From NCBI GenBank assembly GCA_020746105.1, contig CM036628.1:6644001-6708000 (forward strand): 64,000 nucleotides of DNA. Reading direction: 5' to 3'. The notes below the pieces were generated by a model. It searched no databases, was not told the DNA's origin, and saw nothing but the letters and a program-made list of their open reading frames with translations. Both the position numbers and the translations under genes were made by a program. The stretch is from Trogon surrucura. Taxonomy: Eukaryota; Chordata; Aves; Trogoniformes; Trogonidae. This document shows, piece by piece, positions 49,901 through 62,800 of the stretch (positions are counted from its first letter, which is position 1; every line of letters starts with the position of its first letter).

Positions 49901-51140
49901 AGGAATGCCTTAATTTTTGCCTTCAGTTTAAGCCCCTATCAAAGACCTCGTTGTCAAAGCGGAGGTGTTTACCACTTGCTGCAAATCAGACCTAAGCAGA
50001 CAGGCTTGGCTGAATAGCCCAAGCTTGACAGTCCAAAAACCACCAGCTGCTGGATGGAAAAATGAGGATCTTTTATTTTCTTTTTTTCAAGGTAGTATTT
50101 TTCCCACTGATTGAGCCTACAGAGTGAGAAACTTGCTTTGCATTTACATCAAAAGGACATAAGCCACCACCCTTGCACACTAAGTTCAGCTCCTCATCTG
50201 GCATAGATAGGGACAGGACACCAGTTTTACCGCTACTTGGAAAACTGATCCCAAATGGGGATTCAGGCTATGACAAGAACACAACTTTGAACTATTTATT
50301 CTATTCTTTGGACTATTTCTTTATTCTAGCCCATTCCGGTGCTCTTCTGAATTGCGAGAGTGTTACTCACCGTGATTGATGGTGGGACCGTCTCTCACTC
50401 CATGAGCCTGCACAGCGATGCCACTCCCAGCCCCTTGCATATCTCCAAAGACCGTTCCTGCCCAGGGCACGCACTGACATGAAGCAGTATCATCTCTGCA
50501 TCTCCATCCCCTCTGCTCACACCCATCCTCAGAAAACAGCTCTTCTTCATCAGCCGCTTCCATAAGATTCGTGGTACAACTGAGGGAAAGGGAGAGATGT
50601 CAACGCTGATATATTAGAAATACAATTCAAGCAGCTGTTATTTGTGGTTTATTTTTAGATTACTTTATTTTTTCCCCTCAGACTGATCTCAATTTCTATA
50701 ATATTATTCTTTCTCCTAGGTCAAACAACATCTGTTGTGCAAAAAGGAAAGTAAACTCATTTGCATTATCAAGTTTACATCATTCCATTTATATTTTTCT
50801 ATAGCTGCCTCACTAGAAGTGCCCTGCTCTGCCCTCTGATACTTCATGAACTACTGGGTCCATAAGAAGACCTTGGCATGACTTTAGCATCGATAACCGC
50901 TCCACAGGTCTTAACCTGATAAGCCACAACTGCTCCGCAGCAGGATTTACAGGTCCATACTGCACCAAGAAGTGGGGAGCAGCAATGGGTGTAGCACCCT
51001 TCTCCCATCCTTGCTACCTGCTCTGTAAGTGGAATGGGCTGCGCTGACCTACCATCCCTGCCGCTGCTGAGGGCTCACACTGGCCACAGGAGAAGTCACT
51101 GGTGACTACCTTCAGCTTCACTGTAAGCACGCTATAATTA
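46967..51140. other. Unique noncoding DNA
   Basis: No gene or transposon recognised. A plus-strand frame is open at 48794-49285 (about 163 codons) in AT-rich DNA. The product is hydrophobic and Cys-rich with no domain, and the frame length is within chance for a window this size. Short tandem TGAAGTAA units occur near 47143-47160. Confidence 0.55.
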
Positions 51141-51345
51141 TAGAATCATAGAATGTTTTGGGTTGGAAGGGATGTGAATAATCATCAAGTTCCAATCCCC
51201 CTGCCGTGGGCAGGGACACTTTCCACTAGACTAGGTTGCTCAAAGCCCCATCCAGCCTGGACTTGAACACTTCCAGGGATGACACATCCACAGCTCCTCT
51301 GGGCAACCTATTCCTGTGTCTCACCATCCTCACTGGGTCAAAAAA
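51141..51345 (-). mobile_element. CR1 LINE, reversed, relatively young
   Basis: The reversed CR1 end is well kept: TAGAATCATAGAATGTTTTG, GGTTGGAAGGGATGTGAATA, CCCCCTGCCGTGGGCAGGGA, CCATCCAGCCTGGACTTGAA and GGGCAACCTATTCCTGTGTC. On the minus strand it encodes the CR1 ORF2 C-terminus (NRLPRGAVDVSSLEVFKSRL and then DGALSNLV before the stop). This is among the least diverged copies in the window. It is 5'-truncated and has no promoter or intact ORF. Confidence 0.93.
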
Positions 51346-54300
51346 ACTCCAAACATATAGAGACATAATGTCAGCAACTGTAAACCAGCATAAGTCAAAA
51401 GTATGCTGCCAACTACACCAGCCAGGCACCTGGTCCTGGGCTGACTGTAGGACTGGTACTAGTGAGAAGGGGTAGTCTTTCCTGTTAGGGCTCACCGACA
51501 GTGAACCAAACCAATCCAGAAAGTGAAAAATCCCCTGCCTACATCCGAACCTGATTTAGTCCAGCAAGAGCAAAGCTATTCAAACTTATGGAGGGCTCTG
51601 CAGCTCTGGCTCTGGCCTTTGTGCCTGAGGACCACTGGCAGCACTCAACGCCTTTGTTTTGCTCTTCTACTTCTCAAAGAATAGAGCCAGAGGAAAAAAA
51701 ATAAAAGGAAAAATCGAGCTCTTTGGAGACACAAGATGAATCAATGGCATTGATTTGATCCCAGCTGGCATTTCATACACTGAGACACCAATCCATCCTC
51801 CTCCAACTCAAATGGAGCTGAGAGTTAGATCAGGCAGGACAAAGAAAGATAATAGTGTTTCCCCAGATGTGTTCCTCATGAGCAAAGACGCTATCCTCAT
51901 GTTTAGTCACTTCTGAGAAGAGCGATCGGTTCAGCCATCAGAGCACAGATTCACACAAGATCCAACAAAGAAAGGACTCTCTTGACTGGAAGGATGGGTA
52001 GGGACCTCAGGAAGCCAAAGAAAACTCTGATGAGGCCCCATCATTTTTCCTGTGGCTCATAACTGACCTTTGATGCTTACTTTCCTCCTCTGCTGCTACC
52101 TCTGCTTTTCAAGCAATAACAAGGATCAGAGCTGTAAAAGTTTCCATCATGTTGTTCATAAAAAAGCACTTGACTTTTCCATAAGGCTTTGCTCTAAGAA
52201 ATTGACAATTTACAAACACGAAAATCTTTGCTGGTACTTCCTAAGGTTAAGGCCAAAAAAAAGGCTCTCTCCATATGTTCACATTTGTTCTTTTGAGTAA
52301 TTAAGCATGTTCCCTGTAATTCTCCTAACCTGCTAGGACATGGTGGATTTCCACAGCAGACTTTCTTCCCCTGAAGACCGTATGAAGAGCCCTCACGCAC
52401 AGAAAAGAGCACTCAATGTGAGCAACAACATGCAGAATTAATTTTCATTCTGGTCTGAACCTCCAGTATATCTCTGAGCAGCAGCAAAACCTTTATTGCT
52501 GATCACAAGAGCAGGGACTTTGCCAGCACACAGCTGGCCACAGGAACATCCCCCAGTTGTTTACGCTTTCTGCTGAGGATGCAGTCTCAGCGGAGCACAC
52601 AAACATCCCCCAAGCCCTCCTCCTCCCAGACACAGCTGAGGTAGGAAGACGAAGCCACCCCAACTTTACTTCCAGAGGCGACATGAAGGACACTTTCCTG
52701 CTGAAACACAGAAGTTGCTCCTCACAACAACATTCCCTTTATGAGAACAAGCTAAGACACATTCTGGGGGTGTGAGTGCAACTTTCCTGCCATCCCCCTG
52801 TAGCACAGGTGGCTTGAGGTGGGAAGATGGGGACAGCTGCACCTTCTCTTGTACTTGAGGGTTCCTGCCCAACCCACTGAGTAGCTGGTACCCTGACAAG
52901 TGAAGTCTTGCAGGCCTTCAGTCAACAATCCAAAGGACAAATATCTGCAAAAATGAAATGTTCCCAACACCATCTCTTTCACCTGAATTTCCTTGCTGAA
53001 ACGTGATGGGTGACAGGCACTTTTGATGCAGCCAGTAATAATCAGAGAATCCTGCACTCAGCACCTACCTCTCTGCTTCATGCAAGCCAGGGGCTTCCAG
53101 ACTCTGTCATGCCCGAATTCACCCTCCGCTGAGACAGCTCAGAAATCAAGCGGGAGGTTTTGGAGGAAGATTGTGAACTTGCATCTATAGCCTAGAATTG
53201 CAGTGTCCTGGTCCAGAAAAAAAAGAAAAAAAACCCCAACTTCTGGGAGTTGCGAAAGAGCAGGCTTTTGTACAATGGTTTGAATAGTTGATGGTTCCAG
53301 TCTAGTCAAAAAGCCTCACAAGAAGGGCTTGATTTTGGAGCTTGAAGTATTTCTGTTCCCAAAGGGCACTAGGGTATGGAGAATCATGCCACAGTTTTTA
53401 TGGTTAACTGAACATTTCTTTTCAATCTCTGAAGGGTTTGGGGTTTGTTTGAATTGTGAATGATGGCTCATGTCCCAGCTCTGTGTGTGACATACTCCTC
53501 TAGTGACAAAGTTCACACACTGAGCCTCAGTCAAGAATCCACACGTACCCTGAAAGTTGCTGGCACCCACGGTGTATAATTAAGATCATATGAGACTTCA
53601 CATTTCTTTCTCTTGCCCAGCCCCATCCAAGAAAAGGGCCAAACGACTCTCTTTGCCTCTAAGATTTGGAAGGTAAATCCTATCACTTGGCTTCTCTTTA
53701 CACGCCTTCACTTCTAGCTGTAATTTCTATTTAAATGTTTTTTTACACTCCTCACAAAAACCATTGCCACGGTGCATTATGGCATGACCGTTTCTCACAA
53801 GATAGCAAGGCAATATTTCCAAAAGCAGCAAGAAGAGTTAAAAGCACAAGTCCACAGTCAAAATCTTCCCAGGATGAGTGATTCTATGAGCAGGGAAGTT
53901 ACATGAGCAGCACAACAAGGATGCTCACCTCAGTGGTGCCGAGAGATTGTTTTGGCAAGTTACTCTAAAGACCTGAGTTTAGAGCGAAAAAAGGTTGGTC
54001 TGGCAAGTTGGAATAGCAAGAATAATTCCACAGATTTTATAGTAATAGCCAAGTCTGCTACAGGGGATTTAAACAGCAAGCATAACAAGTTTTCCTTTTC
54101 TTATTAGACACTTACTTTAATCACTCTTGTGCATCAATCTGTTGATTGTTGTATCAGTTAACGAAGAGAAAAAAAGGTACTATTTTAGAGGAATATTAAT
54201 TGCTGTCATTTAGGCTGCTGTCATTATTGTGACTAACAGCTTAACGTACGTACACAAAAACTTAAAATATTCAGCCCACCTCCAGTGGTCAGGGCTGATT

Positions 54301-56643
54301 AAGAAAGGAACAGAAGAAAGGGGTATTATGACAGTTTGTCAAGTGCATTTCTTACCTGGCACAACTGTGTTGTATTGACTGGCTCTGGGCATTGATTGAC
54401 AAGCTTGCTGTAATCCAAGGGAAAGCAAAATAAGATTGTCTCTTGTACAGCTCCAATTAAGTCAGCTGTCCTCTATAGCTGAGTAAATTCAGAGCAACTT
54501 GCTGAACTTGCTCTGAATGTACCCCAGTGAAAACAAAGAAAGAATTTGGTGCTGAATTTTTATGATTGGAAACAGCCATAGCATTGTGAACTGCTTTGAG
54601 CGTGGAAGGAAAGCCACATCTGAGAGTTTTGATGGTCAGTTTGTGTAATATTCCATGCCCTGCCTTCAGTTTGATTGCTGAGCTTCTCCTCTTCCACAAA
54701 AACGACTTTGATTTCTTTTAATTCAAATCCAGGGGGAAAAAAAGTATTGTTCACTCTGCTGTGCAGTCTGTAAAGCTTGTACTACTTAAAGTAACAACCT
54801 CTTCATTGGAGGACTCTTTCAGGAGTCAGAAAACAGAAGGTGACTAGTCTCACCTCCCAGGCAGGGGTGGAGGAGAAGCACTATATTAGGGAGAGACAGA
54901 CCAACCCCCAGACTGGGGATAGGAGAGAAAAAAATAAAAGAGGAAGAAGAGATGGAGGGAAGAATGAGAGAGAGAAAGACAGAGAGAAATTAATACTCTG
55001 GAGAAAAATATAACTGACTTCAAAATTCCTAACCTTTGTTAGAGCTTAAAGGGAAACTCTTTGTGCTCCTCAGATTTCCCCTTTAGATGATGAATGGACA
55101 GGGTGGGCAGAAACCTGTGGAGGAAAACCCAGCGCTCTCACCTTTGTTCACAGGCTGGGTTCTGCAGGGCTGCTATTTGTTGCCATGTGCTACAGCACCC
55201 CGGTGCAGTGGCCAACACCGCTGATATTCTATGTGGGATCTAATGCCTTTTACAGCAACAAACATATTGCCTCTTTTGGTTTTTATCCTGTCACCCCATT
55301 AATGCAGCCTTGTCTCTTGCTTGCCCTTTTACTACAGCTGTGATCTAGGTAGACAGTTTCAACGATTTTTCCAAAAGTAACTAACCCATACACGCATCAA
55401 GTATCTCTCTTGATCCCCCTGCTGAATGTTTGCTTTGTTTAGCACATATACCCCAGCCTGATTCCCTGCCTGCAGATTAAATACTTTACATTTCTCCCCA
55501 GTGAACTCCATTTTGCCATTTGTTAGAGCCATCAAAGAGATTTTGGCCCTGGTAAATCTGCTGAGGTTGTGCCTGGTCTTGGGAAGACCTTACCTCACAT
55601 TATCTCTTCCCTCAGCCCACTGCAAAGCTGCAGTAACTTCTCAGACAGCAGCAGCTTCACATTTACTCAGTGTTTCTGAGAAGCAGGGTCATGGCCTTCA
55701 AAGCCCACCAAACACACGGACTGCTCTGAAACGTGGTAGCACCACAGGGCTGGCAGCCTCTTGCCGTGGCCTTGAAGACACCAGTGACTCCAGATCGTGC
55801 TGACAGCTGTTCCCATCCAACAAAGACATGACAGAGCTCCTGGCTGATCAGGCTGGTAAGTCAGAAGGGGGTCTAGCTAGGATGCTTTGCCAAACCCGGG
55901 CTGCCTTAGCCACATGAGCGTGGTGGGGCACCTTTTTGTTGTCTGGATTACATGTTACAGAGGTCCTGAAACAGTCCCAAGAACAGCCTTCTGCCAGCTT
56001 GAAAAGTTTTCATCTATGCTTATTGTCTCATACCTGCCCTTGAGCTGGTTTTGATCCAACAGCCTCTATTACCTCCTCTTCCTTTACCTTTTGCCTTAGC
56101 TATTAATCTCTGATGTGGAACTTTGTGAAATGCTCTTTGAAACTCTAAGCACACTGCTGAATTCCCCTTATCTAGCCTGGCAGCAATATCTTCAAAGAAC
56201 TCCAGGAGGTTAGTTAAGTATGACCTCCTCTAGCTTCAAACTCAGCTTCCCAGCAAGCCCTTCACTTCATTGCTAGAGATGAGAGGAAGAGGACGGGGAA
56301 CTCTGGGACGAAGAGGCACATCACTTACAACAAAGCCAGCAGCAGACACAGCACCGGTCCTGCTGCTCTGCACATTTTTAAATTGCATTGGTGACACCAC
56401 ACTCTCCGACTGCACCTTCTTCTTTACAAGGACCCAATGCAAATCGTGTCTTGCGGGCAACCTGCCGCTACCCACACAGGGGAGGTCTTTCAAAGGGGCA
56501 CCAGGGGTTTCTGAAATAAAGCTGAGGACCCAGCTGCACATCCTGCAACTTTAGATACGTCCTCAAACCCCCTTGCCTATTTTCAGGTTCTTGACTTTCA
56601 TGCCCTCCAACCATGGAGCCATTTTACACTTACTTAATGCTAC
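51346..56643. other. Unique noncoding DNA
   Basis: Nothing gene-like. Open frames stay at or below about 101 codons. A-rich interruptions (AAAAAAAAGAAAAAAAA at about 53217-53233) and one purine block (listed) are the only low-complexity features. Confidence 0.55.
54919..54989 (+). repeat. Purine-rich GA block
   Basis: About 70 bases almost entirely of A and G (GGAGAGAAAAAAATAAAAGA, GGAAGAAGAGATGGAGGGAA, GAGAGAGAAAGACAGAGAGA). A degenerate GA microsatellite with triplex-forming potential. No function is shown. Confidence 0.75.
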
Positions 56644-56806
56644 AGGAAATGTTTTCACCATGAAGGTGCCCAAACACTGCAACAAGCTTCCTGGAGAGGT
56701 ATCCCCATCCTTGGAGATACCTGAAAAAACAGCCAGTTCAAGTCCTGAGCAACACTGCCTAACTTTAAAGTTAGCCCTGATTTGAGCACGAAGGCGGACT
56801 GCAGGA
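56644..56806 (+). mobile_element. Old CR1 LINE, sense, no terminal tail
   Basis: GGAAATGTTTTCACCATGAA, GCAACAAGCTTCCTGGAGAG, CCCCATCCTTGGAGATACCT and GCCCTGATTTGAGC follow the CR1 3' region. The translation keeps KLPGEVSPSLEIP-like residues from the ORF2 C-terminus. The usual terminal TGGACTAGATGACC...ATTCTATG end is lost or unrecognisable (GGCGGACTGCAGGATG may be its start). Confidence 0.7.
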
Positions 56807-59800
56807 TGTATTAGGATAAGGCTCATTGCTGATTTTTATGAAGATAAAAGATGGACCCAGCTCCATCTTCCAGGTCTGAACTGGTGAGTCCAGGAACCCA
56901 AGCCTAACCATAACCTGTCCTCTGCCCTTCCAGAACCTCAGCTGGGATTAGGCACAGGTTGGCGAATACCCTCCCTTCTGCATCAGCCCAAACAGTATTT
57001 AAAGTTTCTCTCTGCAGTGAAGTGACTCCACGTTTTAATTCCACCTCCCCTTGCGCTCTGCAGAATTTCCCCTTGCACTGTGCTTCCTGCTCCCTCACAG
57101 AGCACCTTGCTGTGTTTCCATTCACACATCATCTCTCGCTGGTTTCTCATTTACATCATAATACTGGAGTTGCTGTTTACAGGGAGCTGCACAAAGGTAT
57201 GTTTTACATCTTACTGTGGTGTGATCATTACCATCACATTGCTGGCCCCGGGGAGTTTCATGACTGGATTCAGATCCATCCGTCCTGTGTTCCCAACAGG
57301 AGTTCCCCCTGCAGGCCTGAATATTTTGGCAGGAGACAATTCAAAATGTGCAAAACACTACATGTCAGGCCGAATGTGTTATCTTAAATGATCGTCTATT
57401 ATATGAAGGCTCTTGTTGTTTTGTATCTTACCTTTTTGAAGAGCAGCCTCTTCAGAAATCATGGTGCAATCTATCAGCCATCACAACAGAAGCTCTAGGT
57501 ATACCTGCAGCGAGGTAAACTGCCCTGACATTCTCAATTTATGGATAAAAATCCCCCTCCCAATAAAAAGAGACACAAGGTAAGAAATCCTTATTTACAA
57601 CCAATTCAAGATTAGTAGATTTTGGTGCCTTCTGCTCATAGGTTTGCATCTCAAAGGTATATATGATGTTTCTACCACCCATAGATCTGCATAGTCTGTC
57701 TGGAAACTATAATAAAGGCACACATGCCAATGCTTCAGATTAAACTCACAGAGCCACAGACTGATATAGCTCTGACAGTTAATCATGGGGGAGCCATGCT
57801 AGCACATTCAAATGCGCTACAGTGGAAAATGAAGATGGTGAGCACGGCTTTCTCTTATAGGACGCCCTGTAGAGGTTCTGTCACTTTGAACGTTGGCTTC
57901 AGTAGGAGATTGTCCTTTCTTATTTCTCCTCAGTTGTATTTACACCTAAGGCTTACTGTAGTTGCCCTTGAATTCCCTTCCGCTCTGTCTATCTACCATT
58001 TGCTTAAGTGCATTAGATCAAATCCCTCAAGACTAGATTTTAAGGAACGTGTGGATGGACACAATCCAACAATTTTTAAACCTCAAGTGTGAGAACAGAA
58101 ATAAGCTGTTTTCTGCTGTCTCTTCCTCTATGTCCTCAGAGGGAAAGACACCTTCATTTGCACTGGTGGGAAAAGTCTCTTCAGTTTTGAGGACAAAAAG
58201 TCATTCCTGACACTTGGCACAGAGAAGCCTCAAAAATACAACCTGAAAGTGGCTGGGTTCTGTGAAGGAAATATGAAAAAAAAATAATTACTAGCAGAAT
58301 AATAAATTCGACAGAACTTATCCTAAACAATAGCAATCTCTGTAGGCTTCTCAGAAGTTGCAAGGCAGACACTTGCAAACAGAAGTGCCCTCAGGAGAGA
58401 TCCACAACACAAACTGGGCCCCTAGGCTGGCTCTGGGCTGCATCCTTTCATCTGTAATACACAGCTCAGGCTGACCTTTAGCTAGGAAAAATAAAAAAGG
58501 GAGGTGGCTCTTACTGAGTCACACAGAGGGGAAAAATAAGGTGTGAATTACTATGGGGAATATTCAGAAAATCCTAGGAGGCAGAATATTTTAAGAACAC
58601 TTCTGGATGGGGCAGACACACTAGCAGTGCTGGTTTGGTTTTGCAGAAGGGGTTGCTTTGGTGCAGGCTTGCCCCTGGGTTTCCCTAGGTTTCCTCAGGA
58701 TAGATGCCTGAAGTCTGAGATTTCAAAGTTCACAGGCACTTCTGAAAATGTTGGTTCCTTGTCTGTTTCCTCAGTGCTCCAATAGCTGTGAAGCCTTGAA
58801 TTTACTTAGCATTAAGTGCTGCTACAAAGGTCAGGACAGATATCTGTCTAGAAAGTTGCTGGGTCCAGATCTGGCAAATGGAAGCCCCAGGATCTGCCAG
58901 GGAAACTCCATCTCACACTCTCCCAGCCACTGAAGGTAACAAGCTCAAGGAGAAAGGGAGTTTCCTTAGCATCTGCCCAATGCTCCTAGATTACAAAAAA
59001 AATAATCTCAGTATTGTTCTTTTTCCTTCAGCACAGGGCTACAAAGTCAATAGAATAGCATTGTATAATATTCAAACTGGTTTTAAACAAGCTGTGGTAC
59101 AGCAGCAACACAGCAATGATGGTAGTACATTATCCAACATGGGCTGGATAATAGTCAACACCAATTTATTCAGTCTTGGGAGAGCTTTGCAATCAAGGGT
59201 GGCCACTGTCTATCCTTCACTACACTGCTCACCATACACAGGGTATACGGCCTGCAGCTCGTTCAGCTACACTTGTATCTACTCATGCCTACAGGAGAAA
59301 TGGAAAAACTGTCCCAGCCAACTGACTCCACACAGAGCATCCACTTAGACTCTGACAGGGCTCTAGCATCCCTGTCCTGCGTGACAGGTCCAGAGCTGCC
59401 TTTGCCTGGGGCTGCAGGGGAGCACCCAGAGACTGCATCTGCTGCAGCCCAACTTCATGCCAGTCATGAAAGTGGAGAAAAAAAAAAAATCACCAAGAAT
59501 TAATCAAGCCATCATCGGTGGCTCCAGGTGCAATAGCTGCACAAGAAAAACAAATAAATCAACCCATGGTTAAAAATAGCCCTTTTGATTACTGTCTTCA
59601 GTCTTCATCTAAAGACAGCATAACAACATAACGTTCTCTCTGGAACTAACCCTTGTCCAATATTTTACTGCTCCTGCCCTCAGAGTTAGTCGATAACTTG
59701 CAGAAGATAGAGAGGTAGATTGATTAAAGAGAAAAGATACCTGTACTGGACACATTTGCTCTTGCTGGGCTGGAGACACTGCCCACAGGGATCACGGAGG

Positions 59801-62800
59801 GATCCTCAGTACCCGCACTGCCCGATGGCTGTGCACAAGCCTTCACGGCCAAAACACCACATCAGACAAGTCCAGCAGTCAAGCAGCCAAAGGCAGTGAG
59901 CAGTCATTTTTGGATAACTGACCTCTTAGGGAGCACTGATATCGATATCCATGTCTCACAGCTGGATTTGCAATGTCGCACCTCTAGGAACCCATGCCTA
60001 CCTGTTACTGCAAATCAGTGTTTCCAAAATACATCCTCAACAAGTTGTATTGTCCTCGAGGCCACTGTCGTTCCTGGTAGTTTCTGCTAATGCTCAGGTA
60101 CTAATGGCATTTTTAAAATCAGAAAAATAGAAAAGATATAAAGCAGGAATACAATAACACGTTAAATTTTTAACTCCTTTAGATTAATTTTTAAATGTTA
60201 CCATATCCATAAGAGAAAGATCACTTTCATTAGCACTATAATTTCTAGCAGATTCTTAACTGTGTAGTAAAATAGAAAATCTAAGTTTAATACTTAAACC
60301 TACCAACTGATCAGATTTAAAACTTTTGCAAACCCCATTACTTTACTGGCAGGATCCATTTGCGTTGGTTCTCCCTACATGCCCAGCAGTGGGGACAAGC
60401 AGGTGCTGAGCTCCCACCCTGCCCAGGCAGGAGCGGCTCCAGGCAGCCCTCACAGAGAGCTGATGCTGAACCATGAAGTTCTTTCTGCAGGTGGACAGCA
60501 CACACATTAAATCAATAGTTGTGGTTACTCCTGAACGGTGAAACAGCATGGATAATTGCGGTTGTTCCTGCTGTCCACATAAATGTCTAATCCTTTCTGC
60601 AAGCCTACTAAGCTCGTGGCCTCAATTAAATCTCAAAGCAGTAAATGTGACAGGTTAATCATAGGGCTTGTTTCTGAAAACCCAAGTGGCCTCAGTTAAT
60701 TTTAACTGTGGCATCTTCGCATTTCGGTATCTTCTTGAGAAAGGGCAAACAAGAGCAACCAGTGTCTGCTTTCATGTCATTCAATATTTTGATACGATCT
60801 TCATTACATTTCCTTTATTAATCATCCCAGTTATCAGCTGGCCCTGACTTTTCAGTCTCTCCTCACATGAAAGTTTTCCTCTGGATAATCAACTCTCACC
60901 TTACTACATGAAGCATCCAACATGTTTAACCCAGTCTCACTAGTGCTAGGGATCACGGTGAAGTACTTCAGCCCTACTGACCCAAACACTTCACTGCCAG
61001 GCCTTATGTGTCCTGTATGGTCAGCTCGGATGTGCAGTCCTTCCTTTCCTACATTTATTCAAACAATACAATCATCACTGCACCATTACCCAGAATCAGC
61101 TAAACTCCATTTTAAGTGTAAGGCAGAGACCGCTCCTCCTTCTGTTTAAAGAGGAAAAATCACTCTGATTATGCTCCTTGCTTGCAGTTTGTGGTTGGTT
61201 GCTCCAGCATTCATCTGCAGTTCAGTGTTTACATGAGATATACAACTTGTAAATCTAAGATTTGATTATACAGAAAGATGTTCCAGGAACATTACACATA
61301 AATAGATGGCCTCAGTGTAGTCTGGTTCATCCAGACTAATTTTTTCAGACTTCTAACTTCATGTCATTTGTCACTTGTCCAAGTACCATCAACACTGACA
61401 GTAACTAAGTCCTCACCCCATATCTAAGTATCCTCCTTGCTGGCACCTGGCTCAGGGAGTCTCAGGCAACCAAGAGACTTGGAGTTCTTCTGAACCTGCA
61501 GGGAGGAGGTACCTGGTTTCTACTGGAAAACCTCGAGAAGTGCGTAGTTCTTCTGAAATCATACTCCAAAATAGATCTTCTGAGTCACTACATGGTGAGT
61601 CACTGACCTGGCTCCACAGTGGAACCAGGAACCACAATCCCGTACTGTTCAGACGCCCTTCAGTGGCTCAACACACCATAGTGTTCCAACATCAGCCACC
61701 ACATCCAGCCAGAAATTCACTGTCCAAAAGCTTTTTGAACCACGCAGCGCAGTCTCCTCACACCAGGCGAGTCAGGGCTGTGGGTGTTTCTGTGCTTCTT
61801 CTCATCCTCCATCCATCAAGGACAGCATAATCTTCTGACAAAAGTGCCAGAATTAGTGCTAGGATAATGGAAGAAATTTAAGTAATATTTAGACATTTTC
61901 ACAATGCAATAATCACTAGTGATAGTGTATCTCATGGCGACACACCAAACTCTGAGACTGGATTGGAGCAGGTGCAAGTCCGGTTGGAAAAAATTACTTT
62001 GTAAACAAGCAACAATAAACATGCATGACAACAAAGTCCTAATGTACCTTAGTTACTTCTTGGTTTTTAATCTGGACAGGTTGATGTAACCCATCTCTAC
62101 TGTACATATCCACCAGTATGGCACATCAGTATTGCTGTTTGTGCCACTGTTATCTCTACTGACCTCTACTATTGAAACAAAGATATGGAAGGAAGGGTTT
62201 TGGAAACGTGACTCAAGTCTTCACCATACCTTTAAAACTATTGGGCAAAAGATAACAGTGTGACACTTCCAGAAACATAAACATGACACAGGTGTATATG
62301 AGTTGAATCAACAAAAGGACATGACTTTTGGGTTCTCCCAGAGGACTTCTGTGTCATTTAATGGGCCACACCCCAACCACAAACCCATTTTCACAAGCCT
62401 TCAGTAGCTTCCATCTTCGTGCATTTTAAATTAAGACTTAAGCTATTCAGCTCATGCAGGACCTGAGTGGGGCACAGACTGAGGGACCATTATCTCCTCA
62501 GTTCTGGAGACAAATGACTGCCAGGTTGTGTGCATTTCTTGCAGGAGCCTTCCATTGCCTGGTTTATCTATTACACCTACAGCAATATGCTGTTTCCAAC
62601 GAGACTCTTCTCTTCCTCAAAATCACATAACTTTGCTTCATCTGAGGGGGTTAAAGCATAGCGATCTCAACTGGCCTGCCCACTCCAGGTGGCGTCTGTC
62701 TGTGAATGGCACAGCAGCCTGTTGCCTCTTAAGTGCATGAACCTCATTAAAAAGAATGTGTCAACAGCTAGAAACGTAACTTGCAAAAGGTGAGTTCAAT

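Noticed and set aside
51226-51495. Minus-strand frame ending in a plausible protein C-terminus
   Set aside because: The protein-like part is the CR1 ORF2 C-terminus, already accounted for by the LINE at 51141-51345.
58878-59348. Plus-strand open frame of 156 codons
   Set aside because: No domain, no start context, no splice support, and length within chance.
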